A program made the position numbers and the translations under genes. Below are positions 25,046 to 35,326 of a stretch of DNA of 54,882 nt, piece after piece. The stretch spans positions 1 to 54,882 of the forward strand of contig NZ_JRKS01000017.1 in the NCBI RefSeq assembly GCF_000763805.1. The letters are read 5' to 3'. The notes beneath the pieces were generated by a model. That model was given only the letters and a program-made list of their open reading frames with translations, searched no databases and was not told the DNA's origin. The stretch comes from Paracoccus sphaerophysae. Lineage in GTDB: Bacteria > Pseudomonadota > Alphaproteobacteria > Rhodobacterales > Rhodobacteraceae. Numbering within the stretch: position 1 is the stretch's first letter; every line of letters begins with the position of its first letter.

Positions 25046-27196
25046 CTAGCCGCTCGCCCCCGGGCCGCCAAGACGCCCGCGCGAGAGACCCCGTCCGGTC
25101 CCCAGCCGCCCGCCCTCGACCAACCAGGCGAGGATCGCCAGACCGGCGATCAGCGCCAGCCACGCCAACCCCGGCAGGACCGGGCGGATCGCGAGCCCGT
25201 CCAGCGCCGCCGCGGCGCGCGGGGTGATCCCGACCCACGGCCGCTGCACGCCCTGCCCGCTCGCCGGTCGCCCGGGCCGGACGGTGCGGATGTCGGGCAC
25301 CGCCTCCGCCAGCCGCAGGACCGAGCCGCCCGTCGCCGCGACCAGCCCGGCCAGGGCGGCGTCGCTCGCGACGGTCTGTTCGAACTCGCGCGGCGCGGCG
25401 GGACCGACGGCGGCGACGCGGGACAGCTCGCCCTCGGCCACCCGATACAGCCCCGGCGCGGGCGCCTGCCAGCTGGCCGAGAACCGCCCCTCGCCAGCGG
25501 GCGCCAGCGCCAGTTGCTGCGTCGTGCCATCGGGCAGGGTGATCGTCACCGGCCCCACGCTGTCGCCCATGGTGCGGCGGGTCACGGTCAGGCCCAGATC
25601 GCCCGCGACCCCGACCTCGAGCGCCTCTTCCTCAAGCTCCGGCTCCTTCATCCCCCAATGCGCGATGCGGCGCAGCAGCTCGGCCTGCGGCCCCCCGCCC
25701 TCGAAGCCGCGGCCCCACAGCCAGACCTGGTCCGAGGTCAGCAGCGCCACCCGCCCCCTGCCGACCCGGTTGGCGATCAGCAGCGGCTGGTCGTCGTCGC
25801 CGACCATCAGCACCTGCGCGTCGTCGTCGGGCGTCACCTCGCTCATCCGCAGCCAGCGGCCCCAATGGCGGCCCTCGGTGGTGTCAGGGTCGGGCTCGCC
25901 GGGCAGACCGGCGGTCACCGGGTGGCGCTTGCCCTCCTGCGTCAGCCACGGGGTGAACGGCCGCTCCAGCACCCGGCCGGTCGGGCGTGCGGGCAGGATC
26001 GGGCCCAGTGGCGACAGATGCAGGCTTTCGACGCTGGCCATCTCCGGCCCCGAGGCGACCAGCAGCGCCCCGCCGTCTTCGACATAGCGGCGGATATTGT
26101 CGAAATAGGCCGGCGGCAGGATGCCCCGGACCCGGTAGCGGTCGAGGATGATCAGGTCGAAATCCCCGATCCGGTCCTGAAACAGCGCTTCGGTCGGAAA
26201 GGCGATCAGTGCCAGCTCATCCACCGGCACCCCGTCCATCTTGTCCGGCGGGCGCAGGATGGTGAAGTGCACCAGATCGACGTTCGGGTCCGATTTCAAC
26301 AGGTTGCGCCAGGCGCGCTCGCCGGGATGCGGCTCTCCGGACACCAGCAGGACGCGCAGGCGGTCGCGCACGCCCTCGATCTGGATCGCGGCGCGGTCGT
26401 TCAGGTCGGTCAGCTGGGCGGGCGCGCCGCCGGGGTCGTTCAGCGCCAGCGCGACGACGTTCTGGCCGGGATGATCCGGCGTCACCGGGATTTCCAGCGC
26501 CACGCCGGGGGGGATGGCGACGGATTGCGGGTCCGCCCCGTCAATCGAGACGGTCAGGTTCGCGGCCCGGCCGGCGACCTCGGGCGGCACGGCACCCTGA
26601 TCCTCGACCCGGACGCGCAGGGTGACGGGCTGGCCGATCAGCCCGAAGGCCGGGGCCTGCTCGATCACCAGCCGGCGGTCCCAGTCGGCGGGCTGGCCGG
26701 TCAGCAGCACATGCACCGGCGCAGGGGCGGTGGCCGGGATTGCCGAGGCGTCATGCGCCTGCCCGTCGGTCACCGCCACCACGCCCGCCACGCGGGTTTC
26801 GGGCTCGGCCGCCAGAGCCCGGCTGAGCGCGCCGCCCAGCAGCGTGCCGTCGGGATCGTCGCCGACCGTGATCCGGCGCAACTCGGTCCCTGGCAGGGCG
26901 GAGATCTGGGCCGCGATCCGATCGGCGGCGGCGCGGGTCTGGTCGGCCCGGCCGGGCAGCGTCTGGCTGGCGCTCTGATCCTCGACCAGCAGCACGATGT
27001 CGGACAGGCCGCGGCGGATGCCGGTTTCCAGCGTCGGCCCGGCCAGCGCGGCCGCCGCGGCAAGCCCCGCCAGACCCCGCCACGGCCAGCCCGGCAGGCC
27101 CCGCCACCAGGCCAGCGCGGCGACCAGCACCGCCAGCGCCGCCACCCCCGCGATGACGGGCCAGGGCAGCAGCGGGTCGAAGCCCAGCCGCGTCAT
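25046..27196 (-). CDS. Large membrane protein with VWA-like and glutamine-amidotransferase-like regions (MoxR-cluster)
   Basis: 716 residues. Two N-terminal transmembrane helices (VIAGVAALAVLVAALAWW and LAGLAAAAALAGP) are followed by a VWA-like region (DIVLLVEDQSAS, VAGVVAVTDGQAHD), an immunoglobulin-like segment, a flavodoxin/amidotransferase-like part (RLRVLLVSGEPHPGERAWRN, DFDLIILDRY, YVEDGGALLVASGPE), and a C-terminal helix (LAWLALIAGLAILAWLVEGG). No Cys nucleophile is seen in the amidotransferase-like part, so catalysis is doubtful. Such proteins accompany MoxR, DUF58 and BatA-like genes and are thought to form an envelope complex. The start overlaps the DUF4159 gene stop by 4 bp. Confidence 0.75.
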   Translation of the reverse strand: MTRLGFDPLLPWPVIAGVAALAVLVAALAWWRGLPGWPWRGLAGLAAAAALAGPTLETGIRRGLSDIVLLVEDQSASQTLPGRADQTRAAADRIAAQISALPGTELRRITVGDDPDGTLLGGALSRALAAEPETRVAGVVAVTDGQAHDASAIPATAPAPVHVLLTGQPADWDRRLVIEQAPAFGLIGQPVTLRVRVEDQGAVPPEVAGRAANLTVSIDGADPQSVAIPPGVALEIPVTPDHPGQNVVALALNDPGGAPAQLTDLNDRAAIQIEGVRDRLRVLLVSGEPHPGERAWRNLLKSDPNVDLVHFTILRPPDKMDGVPVDELALIAFPTEALFQDRIGDFDLIILDRYRVRGILPPAYFDNIRRYVEDGGALLVASGPEMASVESLHLSPLGPILPARPTGRVLERPFTPWLTQEGKRHPVTAGLPGEPDPDTTEGRHWGRWLRMSEVTPDDDAQVLMVGDDDQPLLIANRVGRGRVALLTSDQVWLWGRGFEGGGPQAELLRRIAHWGMKEPELEEEALEVGVAGDLGLTVTRRTMGDSVGPVTITLPDGTTQQLALAPAGEGRFSASWQAPAPGLYRVAEGELSRVAAVGPAAPREFEQTVASDAALAGLVAATGGSVLRLAEAVPDIRTVRPGRPASGQGVQRPWVGITPRAAAALDGLAIRPVLPGLAWLALIAGLAILAWLVEGGRLGTGRGLSRGRLGGPGASG

Positions 27197-28062
27197 CGGA
27201 ACATCTCGGGGGCGGGCGGCGCCCCGCTCTCGCGGCCCAGCCGTTCGAGCAATTCCGGCACATGCACTTGATCGGATTTGTAATTCCCGCTTAGCGCATA
27301 CATGACGAGGTTGATGCCAAAGCGCAGCGCAAGCTCGCGCTGGCGCTCGCCGTCATAGCCCGAGCCGATGGCATAGGCGGGCAGGCCGCGGTCGTCCACG
27401 GCCCAAGCCTCGGCCCAGGAATTGCCGCCGATGATGACCGGAGAGACGCCGTCATTCGACGGCGCAAAGCCCTCACCCCCTGCCTCGGCGGTTTGCGGCG
27501 CCTCGACCCACAGCGTGGTGCCGGCCCAGCGGCCGGGAAAATCGCTCAGCAGATAGAAGGCGCGGGTGAGGACATGGTCGGGCGGGACCGGCGCCAGCGG
27601 CGGGATGTCCAGCGCCGCGGCCAGCCGTTGCAGATCGGCCGATCCGTCCGGCGCCCCGGTCCCGGCCACGTCGCCGTCGCGGGTGTCGAACAGGATCATC
27701 CCGCCGGTGCGAAGAAAGCGGTTCAGCCGGGCGTAGGCCTGCGGCGACGGCAGCGGCTGGTCGGGCGTCACCGGCCAGTAAAGGAAGGTCAGCAGCGACA
27801 GGTCGTCCTCGTCCAGCGCCACCGGCACGGGCGGGCCGGGCTCGACGGTGGTGCGCCGGGTCAGCGCCTCGGTCAGCCCGGCGAGCCCGAGGTCCGAGGC
27901 CTCGTCGACCGCCAGATCGCCGGTGACGACATAGGCCAGCGCGCCGGTGCCCGCGGCCTCGATCAGCCGGGGATCGGGGTCGGGGGGCTGTTGCGCGGCA
28001 AGCGGCAGGGCGCTCAGCGCCAGCGCGGCTGCCAGCAGGCTGCGGCGGGTCAGGTGCGTCAT
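27193..28062 (-). CDS. DUF4159 domain protein
   Basis: 289 residues. The N-terminus [20 protein letters not shown] is an export signal with a twin-Arg pair. The rest is DUF4159: ALAYVVTGDLAVDEASDLGL, FLYWPVTPDQPLPSPQAYAR, LRTGGMILFDTRDGDVAG and the C-terminal LRFGINLVMYALSGNYKSDQ. DUF4159 is often fused to the C-terminus of the BatA-like protein of this cluster; here it is a separate gene, with its ATG overlapping the BatA-like stop by 4 bp. The frame stays open upstream, but that is an out-of-frame shadow. Function unknown; the fold resembles a class I amidotransferase. Confidence 0.85.
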   Translation of the reverse strand: MTHLTRRSLLAAALALSALPLAAQQPPDPDPRLIEAAGTGALAYVVTGDLAVDEASDLGLAGLTEALTRRTTVEPGPPVPVALDEDDLSLLTFLYWPVTPDQPLPSPQAYARLNRFLRTGGMILFDTRDGDVAGTGAPDGSADLQRLAAALDIPPLAPVPPDHVLTRAFYLLSDFPGRWAGTTLWVEAPQTAEAGGEGFAPSNDGVSPVIIGGNSWAEAWAVDDRGLPAYAIGSGYDGERQRELALRFGINLVMYALSGNYKSDQVHVPELLERLGRESGAPPAPEMFR

Positions 28063-29999
28063 GCCGCACCCCGCCGCGGCCGGCGGCTGCCGGCGATGAT
28101 GGCGCTGCCGAGAGCGTCGGCGGCCAGCGCCAGCGCGGCCAGCGCCAGCAGCCATCCGCCCAGGGCGGTGCCGGGCGCGGCCCCCGAGCTTTCCACCACC
28201 GCGCCGGGCCAGGTGGCCGGGGTGACGGGACCGCCCGCGTTCAGCGCCGCCCGGCGTTCGCCCGCCGCATAGAGGCCCGCGGGCGCGACCGGCGACGGCC
28301 CTTCGGCAAAGGCCGCGGCCGGCACCGGCGCCAGATCGCCGGGCGGCTGCGGGCGGCCAAGGCCGTCCAGCACCAGCTGCGGCTGCCAGTGCGGCGCCCC
28401 AGCGGCGGCCGTCGCCTCGGTCTCGGCCCGGTCGTCCACCCGCGCCGACTGCACCAGCCGGTCGAGCATCTGGATGAAGAGGCCGGTCAGCGCGAGATTG
28501 CTCCACTCGGCATTGGCCGAGCTGTGGACCAGCACCAGCTGCCCCTCGCCCATCGCCGCGCGGGTGACCAGCGGCGTGCCGTCGGTCAGCTGCGCCAGCG
28601 TCCGGGCCGGCAGATCGGGGTCCGGCTCGGGCAGAAGCTGGGCCCGCACCATCACCTCGGCTGGGATCGAGAGCCCCGCGAACAACCCGTCGCCGGCGAA
28701 CGGCGCGATGCCCCGCGGCGCGCCCCAGCTGAGCGCGCCGCCCGCCGCGCGGCCGCCCGGGCGCAGCCGGACCGGCAGCAGGGGGTCGGCGCCCAGATCC
28801 TGCATCGCCGCCATCCGCGGCCCGGCAAAGCGGATCAGCGTCCCGCCCTCGGCAACCCATTGCGCCAGCGCCTCGGCCTGTGCGCCCGGCGCGGCATCGA
28901 CCAGCGCGATGACATCGGGCGCGGCGGGCAGCACGTCGGCGAGGCTGCCCTCGACCAGATCGGCCGAGGGCGCCAGCGCCTCGCGCAGGTAATGGAGCGG
29001 CGACAGCAGCGCCTGGCCCTCGGTCGCGCGCGCATCCCCGACCAGCGCGACCTTGCGCCGCCGCACCCGGTCGTCGGCAAGCACGACCGCGCCCGCCGAC
29101 GCCTCGCCCTCGAGCACGAAGCGGGTGACGCGGTTGCGAAGCTCGGGCGGCAGGTCGATGGGCAGGGTCGCGGTCACGCCGCCCGGCCCGGCGGTAGGCG
29201 GGGGTGGGGTCAGCCGCGCGAGCTGGCGCGGCACGCCCTGCGGGTCCGGTCCCATCGCGAGGATGGCGGGCAGATCGCCGGGGGCGGAGGCGCTGAGCGT
29301 CAGCGCCGGCTGCGCGCCGCCGGTCAGCGACAGGGCGCGCAGGATGCGCGACGGCGGAACCACCATCACGCTGCCCCGCGCCGCCAGCGCCGCCAGCAGG
29401 GCCGGGCGGTGGACATGCTCGGCGCCGTCGGCCAGCCACAGCGTGTCCAGGCGCTTGGGCGCGCCGGACAGAAACCGCGCGGGATCAACGGGGTAGCGCG
29501 TCTCCCACGGCTGCGGCGCGGCGGCCCGCAACGCCGCCTCGGCGGTGCCGGCCTCGGCGAAGAACGGGCCGTCGCCGCGCCCGCCCTGCCCGTCCGCCAG
29601 CCACAGCGCCACCGGCCGGCCCTGCGCTTGCGCCTGCTCCACGGCCTGGGCCGCGCGGGCCTGGGTTTCCTGCCAGCCCGGCGCCGCCGCCCAGCCCGCG
29701 TCGATCATCACCAGCAGCGGCCCCGACCCCCCGATCTGCGGTCCCGGGCGCCAGACCGGCCCGGCGAGCGCCAGGATCGCCGCCGCCACCGCGCCCAGCC
29801 GCAGCGCCAGCAGCCACCACGGCGTCCGCTGCGTCACCGGCGTCGGGTCGGCCAGCCCGAACAGCAGCTGCGTGCCCGGAAACACCACCTCGCGCGCCCG
29901 CGGCGGCACGGCGCGCAGCAGGAACCACAGCACCGGCAGCCCGATCCCGGCCGCCAGCACCCACGGCGCCGCAAATCCCAGCGGGCCCAGCATCATCAT
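28059..29999 (-). CDS. BatA-like aerotolerance-type membrane protein
   Basis: 646 residues. The N-terminal BatA module has two helices ([20 protein letters not shown] and [20 protein letters not shown]) with [11 protein letters not shown] between them. A VWA-like region follows ([20 protein letters not shown]), then an amidotransferase-like middle ([20 protein letters not shown]), and a final helix ([20 protein letters not shown]). The metal site (MIDAS) motif is not obvious, so ion binding is unsure. I chose the ATG at 29999, the first of three consecutive Met, which overlaps the DUF58 stop by 4 bp. Part of the MoxR/DUF58/Bat cell-envelope set whose role is not established. Confidence 0.8.
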   Translation of the reverse strand: MMMLGPLGFAAPWVLAAGIGLPVLWFLLRAVPPRAREVVFPGTQLLFGLADPTPVTQRTPWWLLALRLGAVAAAILALAGPVWRPGPQIGGSGPLLVMIDAGWAAAPGWQETQARAAQAVEQAQAQGRPVALWLADGQGGRGDGPFFAEAGTAEAALRAAAPQPWETRYPVDPARFLSGAPKRLDTLWLADGAEHVHRPALLAALAARGSVMVVPPSRILRALSLTGGAQPALTLSASAPGDLPAILAMGPDPQGVPRQLARLTPPPPTAGPGGVTATLPIDLPPELRNRVTRFVLEGEASAGAVVLADDRVRRRKVALVGDARATEGQALLSPLHYLREALAPSADLVEGSLADVLPAAPDVIALVDAAPGAQAEALAQWVAEGGTLIRFAGPRMAAMQDLGADPLLPVRLRPGGRAAGGALSWGAPRGIAPFAGDGLFAGLSIPAEVMVRAQLLPEPDPDLPARTLAQLTDGTPLVTRAAMGEGQLVLVHSSANAEWSNLALTGLFIQMLDRLVQSARVDDRAETEATAAAGAPHWQPQLVLDGLGRPQPPGDLAPVPAAAFAEGPSPVAPAGLYAAGERRAALNAGGPVTPATWPGAVVESSGAAPGTALGGWLLALAALALAADALGSAIIAGSRRPRRGAA

Positions 30000-30874
30000 G
30001 GCGCCAGCGCCTTTGCCAGCCACAGCAGCGCCTGCGCGGGCGGGGCGGCGGTGTCATGGGTGCCGAAATGCCAGCCGGCGGCCTCGGCCATCCGCGACAG
30101 CTGCCCGCGCCGGGCCTCGAGCCGGGCCAGATAGCGGTCGCGCAGCGCGCCGGCGTTGCGGGTCTGGTGGGCGTCGCCGCCGGGCTGGCGAAAGCGCACC
30201 GCGCCAGAGAACGGAAACGCCTCCTCGATCGGGTCCAGCACCTGCAGCAGAGCGCCGCCCGCGGCGATCCCGGCGGCCTCGTGGACCAGCCGCTCGACCG
30301 GGGCCGGATCGCCCAGAAAGTCGCCGATCAGCACCAGCCGCCGCTGCGGGCGCAGCGTGCCCGGCGGGGGCAGGTCCGCGGGCCCCGCCGCCAGCAGATC
30401 GCGGGCCAGTGTTTCCGCCTGCATCCGACCGGCCCGCGCATCCGCGGCGCCGATCGCCACCCGCTCTCCGCCGCGCAGCAGGATCAGACCCAGCGCCAAC
30501 CCGATCAGCCGGGCCCGATCCGCCTTGGTCGGCCGCGCGGGGTCGCCGGTCCAGTCCATCCCCGGGCCGCCGGCAACCCAGATCGCGGCGGCCTGCGGGG
30601 TCTGGCGTTCGCGTTCGCGCACGAACGCCGCGTCCGAGCGGGCCGAGCGGCGCCAGTCGATCGCCTGCGCCGGATCGCCCTCGGTGGCCGGGCGGTATTG
30701 CCAGAATTCGTCGCCGGACCCGGCCCGGCGCAAGCCGTGCGCGCCCGGATCGACCGCCGCGGCCAGCCGTTCTGCCGCCAGCAGCAGCTCGGGCATCGCC
30801 GCGGCCGCCGCCTCGGCCCGGGCGCGCAGCGCGACGACAGCGCCGGCTGTGCTGAGAGGCGCGGGTCCCGCCAT
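29996..30874 (-). CDS. DUF58 domain protein
   Basis: 292 residues with the DUF58 hallmark [20 protein letters not shown] directly followed by DWRRSARSD, and a VWA-like second half ([13 protein letters not shown]). DUF58 proteins follow moxR genes in a wide range of bacteria and are presumed MoxR partners or substrates. No signal peptide is seen. It starts 3 bp after the moxR stop and overlaps the BatA-like gene. Its specific task is unknown. Confidence 0.9.
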   Translation of the reverse strand: MAGPAPLSTAGAVVALRARAEAAAAAMPELLLAAERLAAAVDPGAHGLRRAGSGDEFWQYRPATEGDPAQAIDWRRSARSDAAFVRERERQTPQAAAIWVAGGPGMDWTGDPARPTKADRARLIGLALGLILLRGGERVAIGAADARAGRMQAETLARDLLAAGPADLPPPGTLRPQRRLVLIGDFLGDPAPVERLVHEAAGIAAGGALLQVLDPIEEAFPFSGAVRFRQPGGDAHQTRNAGALRDRYLARLEARRGQLSRMAEAAGWHFGTHDTAAPPAQALLWLAKALAP

Positions 30875-30877
30875 CGC

Positions 30878-31879
<1,002 letters not shown>

Positions 31880-31942
31880 GACTTTGTCCTCGGAGTGATC
31901 TATGGGCAGCATATGGGGGGATGAAGGAAGGCTCCACCGGGA

Positions 31943-32497
31943 ATGACCGACACGGCCGACAAAACGACGCGAGGGGTGGAAACCGGCGGCATCGCCGCCG
32001 CCGTCCGGGGGGCCGCCCGCAAGGGGCCGCCGCCGGTGCATCTGTGGAATCCCCCTTATTGCGGTGAAATGGACCTGGAGATCCGCCCCGACGGCAGCTG
32101 GATCCATGACGGCACGCCGATCGGCCGTCCGGCGATGGTGCGGCTGTTCGCCTCGGTCCTGAAGCGCGAGGGGGACCGGTTCTTCCTGGTGACCCCGGTC
32201 GAAAAGCTGGGCATCCGGGTGATCGACGCGCCGTTCCTGGCGATCGACGCCGACATCGGCGCGGATGCGATCACCTTCACGACCAATGTCGGCGACGTGG
32301 TGACGGCTGGCCCCGACAACCCGATCCGGGTCGAGCAGCGGGACGGCGCCCCGCGGCCCTATGTGCATGTGCGCCGAGGGCTCGACGCGCTGATCGATCG
32401 CAAAACCTTCTATCGGCTGGTCGAGGCGGCCGAACCGGGGCCGGACGGCCAGCTGCTGCTGCGCTCGCAGGGCGCCGAATTCGCGCTGGAGGGGTGA
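31943..32497 (+). CDS. DUF1285 family protein
   Basis: 184 residues of a family of unknown function common in proteobacteria. Recognisable parts are HLWNPPYCGEMDLEIRPDGS then WIHDGTPIGRPAMVRLFASV, FFLVTPVEKLGIRVIDAPFL and a C-terminal segment with YVHVRRGLDALIDRKTFYRL. No signal peptide or membrane helix. A GAAGGAAGG tract is upstream of the ATG. It is followed 1 bp later by the hydroxypyruvate isomerase-like gene, so they are likely co-transcribed. Confidence 0.9.
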   Translation: MTDTADKTTRGVETGGIAAAVRGAARKGPPPVHLWNPPYCGEMDLEIRPDGSWIHDGTPIGRPAMVRLFASVLKREGDRFFLVTPVEKLGIRVIDAPFLAIDADIGADAITFTTNVGDVVTAGPDNPIRVEQRDGAPRPYVHVRRGLDALIDRKTFYRLVEAAEPGPDGQLLLRSQGAEFALEG

Positions 32498-32498
32498 G

Positions 32499-33263
32499 AT
32501 GGCGCGGTTTGCGGCGAACCTGACCTTTCTGTTCACCGAGCTGCCGATGCTGGAACGCTTCGCCGCGGCCCGGCGCGCGGGGTTCGACGGGGTCGAGGTG
32601 CTGTTCCCCTATGACCTCGCCGCCAAGGATCTCGCTGCGGCCTGCCAGGCGGCCGGGCTGGAATTCGTGCTGCTGAACACCCCCCCGCCGAACTGGTCGG
32701 GCGGACCGCGCGGGTTTGCCGCGACGCCGGGGGGCGAGGACCGGTTCCGCCGCGACTTCGACCGCTCGCTGCGCTTTGCGCAAGCGCTGCGGTCGCGGCA
32801 TCTGCATGTCATGGCCGGCAAGGCCGAGGGCCCGACGGCGCTGCGGACGCTGGTCGACAACCTGAAATGGGCGTGCGAGCGCGCGCCCCATGCCAGCCTG
32901 CTGATCGAGCCGATCAACCCCCACGACATGCCCGGCTATTTCGTCAGCTCCTGCGACATCGCCGCCGAGGTCATCGACAAGGTCGGCGCGCCCAACCTGG
33001 GGATGCAGTTCGACGCCTATCACGCCCATCTCATCACCGGCGATCTCGTCACCGCGTGGGAGACGCACCTGCCCCACATCCGCCACATCCAGATCGCCGG
33101 CGCGCCAGGCCGTCACGAGCCGCGGGTCGGCGACATCGACTATGGCGACTTCTTCCGCCGCGTGGACTCCGCCGGCTACCGCGGCTGGGTGAGCGCCGAA
33201 TACGTGCCCCTGACCACGACCGAGGCCGGCCTGCGCTGGCTGCGGGGCGGCGCCGCAGCCTGA
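32499..33263 (+). CDS. hyi: Hydroxypyruvate isomerase-like TIM-barrel enzyme
   Basis: 254 residues, close to E. coli Hyi (258). It interconverts hydroxypyruvate and tartronate semialdehyde, or acts on a related 2-oxo sugar acid (OtnI-type). Motifs: FAANLTFLFTELPMLERF at the start, LLIEPINPHDMPGYFVSSC with the metal-ligand Glu, LGMQFDAYHAHLITGDL with Asp and His ligands, and WVSAEYVPL with the second Glu. The ATG follows the DUF1285 stop by 1 bp. Hydroxypyruvate/glyoxylate chemistry links loosely to glycolate oxidase in the same window (inference). Confidence 0.85.
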   Translation: MARFAANLTFLFTELPMLERFAAARRAGFDGVEVLFPYDLAAKDLAAACQAAGLEFVLLNTPPPNWSGGPRGFAATPGGEDRFRRDFDRSLRFAQALRSRHLHVMAGKAEGPTALRTLVDNLKWACERAPHASLLIEPINPHDMPGYFVSSCDIAAEVIDKVGAPNLGMQFDAYHAHLITGDLVTAWETHLPHIRHIQIAGAPGRHEPRVGDIDYGDFFRRVDSAGYRGWVSAEYVPLTTTEAGLRWLRGGAAA

Positions 33264-34195
33264 GATCGGCCGGTTCCGGGGCGCTGTTCAGCCGCCGGGC
33301 GGCGGAACGGCACTGTGTATCTGGGGACATGCAGGCGAAAACGCCCGAACCGGGGCGGAGACGGCATCTCGGTGGGACATGGCATACCGTGCGTATCTGC
33401 AGCGTGATCGTCAGAACTTCGGCACCCGCCAGCCGTCCACCCTCGGTGGCGCAACCGGCTAGCCGCCGCCCCCGGGCGTTGCGGGGGAGCCGAAACAGTC
33501 CGGGGCTGGGCCCTGCCCACCGGCCGCTGCCCCTTCGCGGCAGCCGGCATCGGGCAGTCCTTTCCGTCGATCCGGTGTCGGAGGGACTTCTCGCGGCCCA
33601 GCGACCGCTTCCGGCACAATCGTCGGCTGACCGTGTTCCCTGTTCCCTGATTCGCCCGCCATCGCGGGGCCGAGGGGATCGGCAGACCGAGGGCGGGCCT
33701 CGCGCGAGTGAGGCAGGTGACCACCGTTGGCCACATGAAGGACATCACCGGCGGCGCGATGCTGCCCGACCGGATAACCAGCAGATCAAGCGGCAAAACG
33801 CAGCCGAAACCGCACGTCGCCGTCACCGCCGCTGACATCCGTCGCACCGACAGGGACACGGTGCCGGCGGTGGCGATGAACCGACACAGCGCGGACACGA
33901 ACGGGCCATAGGAGCCGCGAGCCCAGGCCGTCGCTCGCGCTGCACAGCGGGAAGCACCTTCAGGCCGCAGGAAAAACTGCACTGAACTCCATCCTCTCCA
34001 TCGTCCGGGTGGTCGTCGCCGTGCTATTCGCGCTGTCCATGCTAGGCCTGCGCTGACTGCACCCACAGCGTCGGCAAGCGCGGTTGATGACCTGGATCGA
34101 AGGGGCGCGATTGCCGTCATTCCGCCGCGACCCGCACGAAGCCGCCCGCGAAGGGGTTGCAGAAACACCCCGGCCTGGATTAAACGGCCTCTGCG
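33264..34195. other. Gene-poor stretch upstream of tRNA-Arg
   Basis: About 930 bp in which I find no convincing gene. All open frames lack a recognisable start, RBS and family similarity, and the codon pattern on both strands looks random. Visible structures: a hairpin GCTGCC/GGCAGC at 33526-33544 and a hydrophobic frame fragment (SIVRVVVAVLFALSML) near 33990-34054 that has no start codon. I could not match it to RNase P, tmRNA or SRP RNA. It may be decayed mobile or accessory DNA. Confidence 0.6.
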
Positions 34196-34272
34196 GCACC
34201 CGTAGCTCAGCTGGATAGAGCGCCACCCTCCGAAGGTGGAGGCCACACGTTCGAATCGTGTCGGGTGCGCCA
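34196..34272 (+). tRNA. tRNA-Arg (anticodon CCG)
   Basis: A 77-nt cloverleaf including an encoded CCA. Acceptor stem GCACCCG pairs with CGGGTGC (34262-34268); the anticodon arm is CCACC-CTCCGAA-GGTGG giving anticodon CCG, reading CGG codons; the T arm is ACACG-TTCGAAT-CGTGT. CGG is a frequent codon at this GC content. It stands alone in a gene-poor stretch, a typical integrase target position, though no integrase or duplicated 3' end is seen. Confidence 0.97.
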
Positions 34273-35325
34273 CAAGCCCTCAGGCGCTGGCGGAATTGGC
34301 GCGGGAAGACGTCTGTGCTGCTCCCCGCTCTCGACTTGGCGCGACCGGCGCAAATTTCGCCCGCTGGGTCCGCTTTATCGCTGCTCGCGTCCAGCTATAG
34401 CCGATCGCTTCACGCTTGATGGGACGCTGGATTTCCGCGAAGGGCACCCCCAGCTCGCCCAATGACGCGCGCTGATTACCACCTGTGTCGGTCGGCCAAA
34501 CGGCGACACCGAACCAATAAGCGCATCCTCGCCGGCGAGCGCAGTCGGGCCCATGCAGCGTTCAGCCAATCAGTTCCGTCCCACACGCCGCACGGTCTCG
34601 CCGACATGCGCTGAATGCAAAGCAGAAGCATTCTGCCAACCATCGCTGGCGTGCCAACCCGCGGCGTTTTTCCAACCGGCACCGCGTTGCCAACCGGCAC
34701 CGCGTCCAACCAGCGCGGTTTGCCAACCACATTGTCGTGCCGACCGGCGACTTTTCGCTAACGCCGTCCTTGAGCCCACACGGTTCCGCCAAAACAGCCC
34801 GGTCTTACCAACCGGCACCGTCGTACCAACCGGTAACTTGCTGCCAACCACCGTCGTGCCGCCGGCACTGTTTCGGCGGCACGCGCGAGCCACGAACATG
34901 CGTGGGTGGCTTCGCGGCGCCTTTGCGGTCTCGTTCGCGGCTCTGGAGCTGAAACTGAAACTGGCGGTCTCAGATCTTCCCGGATCCTACGCCGCGCATG
35001 CACAACGCGCCCCGGACGGGTGCAGCGCGGCCAGCCCCCAGCGCCGCGCACAGGCCCCCCCCTTGCCGCATGCCGCCTTTCGGGACGGCCGAGGATTCTG
35101 GCGCCCCGACCAAGCGGCATCTCGATCGATCGACGCTGACCCGCGGTCGAGGCGCCGGGTGGCAAGCTGCGATGGATATGTCAGCCCCCGGTCGAACCAG
35201 GATGTGAACCCTCAAGCTCGCACTCCGCATCGTCACGTTCAAGCTCACCTCCCGGCTTGCGGGTCGGGTGTTCGCACCCCGCCAACGGCCCGCGGGACGC
35301 AGCGATATGCGCAGGGCGCGGGCCG
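34273..35325. other. Gene-poor stretch downstream of tRNA-Arg
   Basis: About 1,050 bp without a supportable gene. It contains the tandem array at 34636-34861 and, before it, a stop-free minus-strand fragment (34280-34560; includes GELGVPFAEIQRPIKREA) lacking a good start and any recognised family. The rest to the Che operon is random-looking in all frames. The sequence carries more A and T runs than the coding neighbours. Confidence 0.6.
34636..34861. repeat. Degenerate 18-bp tandem array (CCAACC-anchored)
   Basis: CCAACC recurs at 34636, 34654, 34672, 34690, 34706, 34723, 34808, 34826 and 34844, with variants at 34740 and 34758. Spacings are 18, 18, 18, 16 and 17 bp, then 18 and 18. Several units read CCAACCGGCACCGCGT or CCAACCGGCACCGTCGT. 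About 12 units fit between the ends. The 16- and 17-bp units break any reading frame, so I take it as non-coding minisatellite-like DNA. Confidence 0.8.
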
Positions 35326-35326
35326 T
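35285..35326 (-). terminator. Hairpin at the 3' end of the Che-type operon
   Basis: ACGGCCCGCG (35285-35294) pairs perfectly over 10 bp with CGCGGGCCGT (35317-35326) around a 22-nt loop, abutting the stop of the last gene. There is no T-run, so it may be a Rho-dependent or mRNA-stabilising 3' structure. Confidence 0.4.

Noticed and set aside
23987..27271. 1,094-codon plus-strand frame opposite dacB and the large membrane protein
   Set aside because: Arg/Gln/Gly/His-rich composition typical of antisense frames in GC-rich genes; the minus-strand genes have clear active-site motifs.
33264..34195. Structured housekeeping RNA (RNase P, tmRNA, SRP RNA or 6S) in the gap
   Set aside because: I looked for the conserved blocks, such as the GAAAGTCCGGGC-type RNase P core, and found none.
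33176..34273. A long minus-strand frame starting within the tRNA and covering the gene-poor region
   Set aside because: It begins in the tRNA antisense (a common false start), runs into the antisense of hyi, and has Arg/Pro/Ser-rich shadow composition.
34636..34861. CRISPR array
   Set aside because: The repeated anchor is only about 6-16 bp with no unique spacers, and no cas gene is present.
34196..35325. Integrated element at the tRNA with att duplication
   Set aside because: No second copy of the tRNA 3' end (TTCGAATCGTGTCGGGTG) and no integrase in the window.
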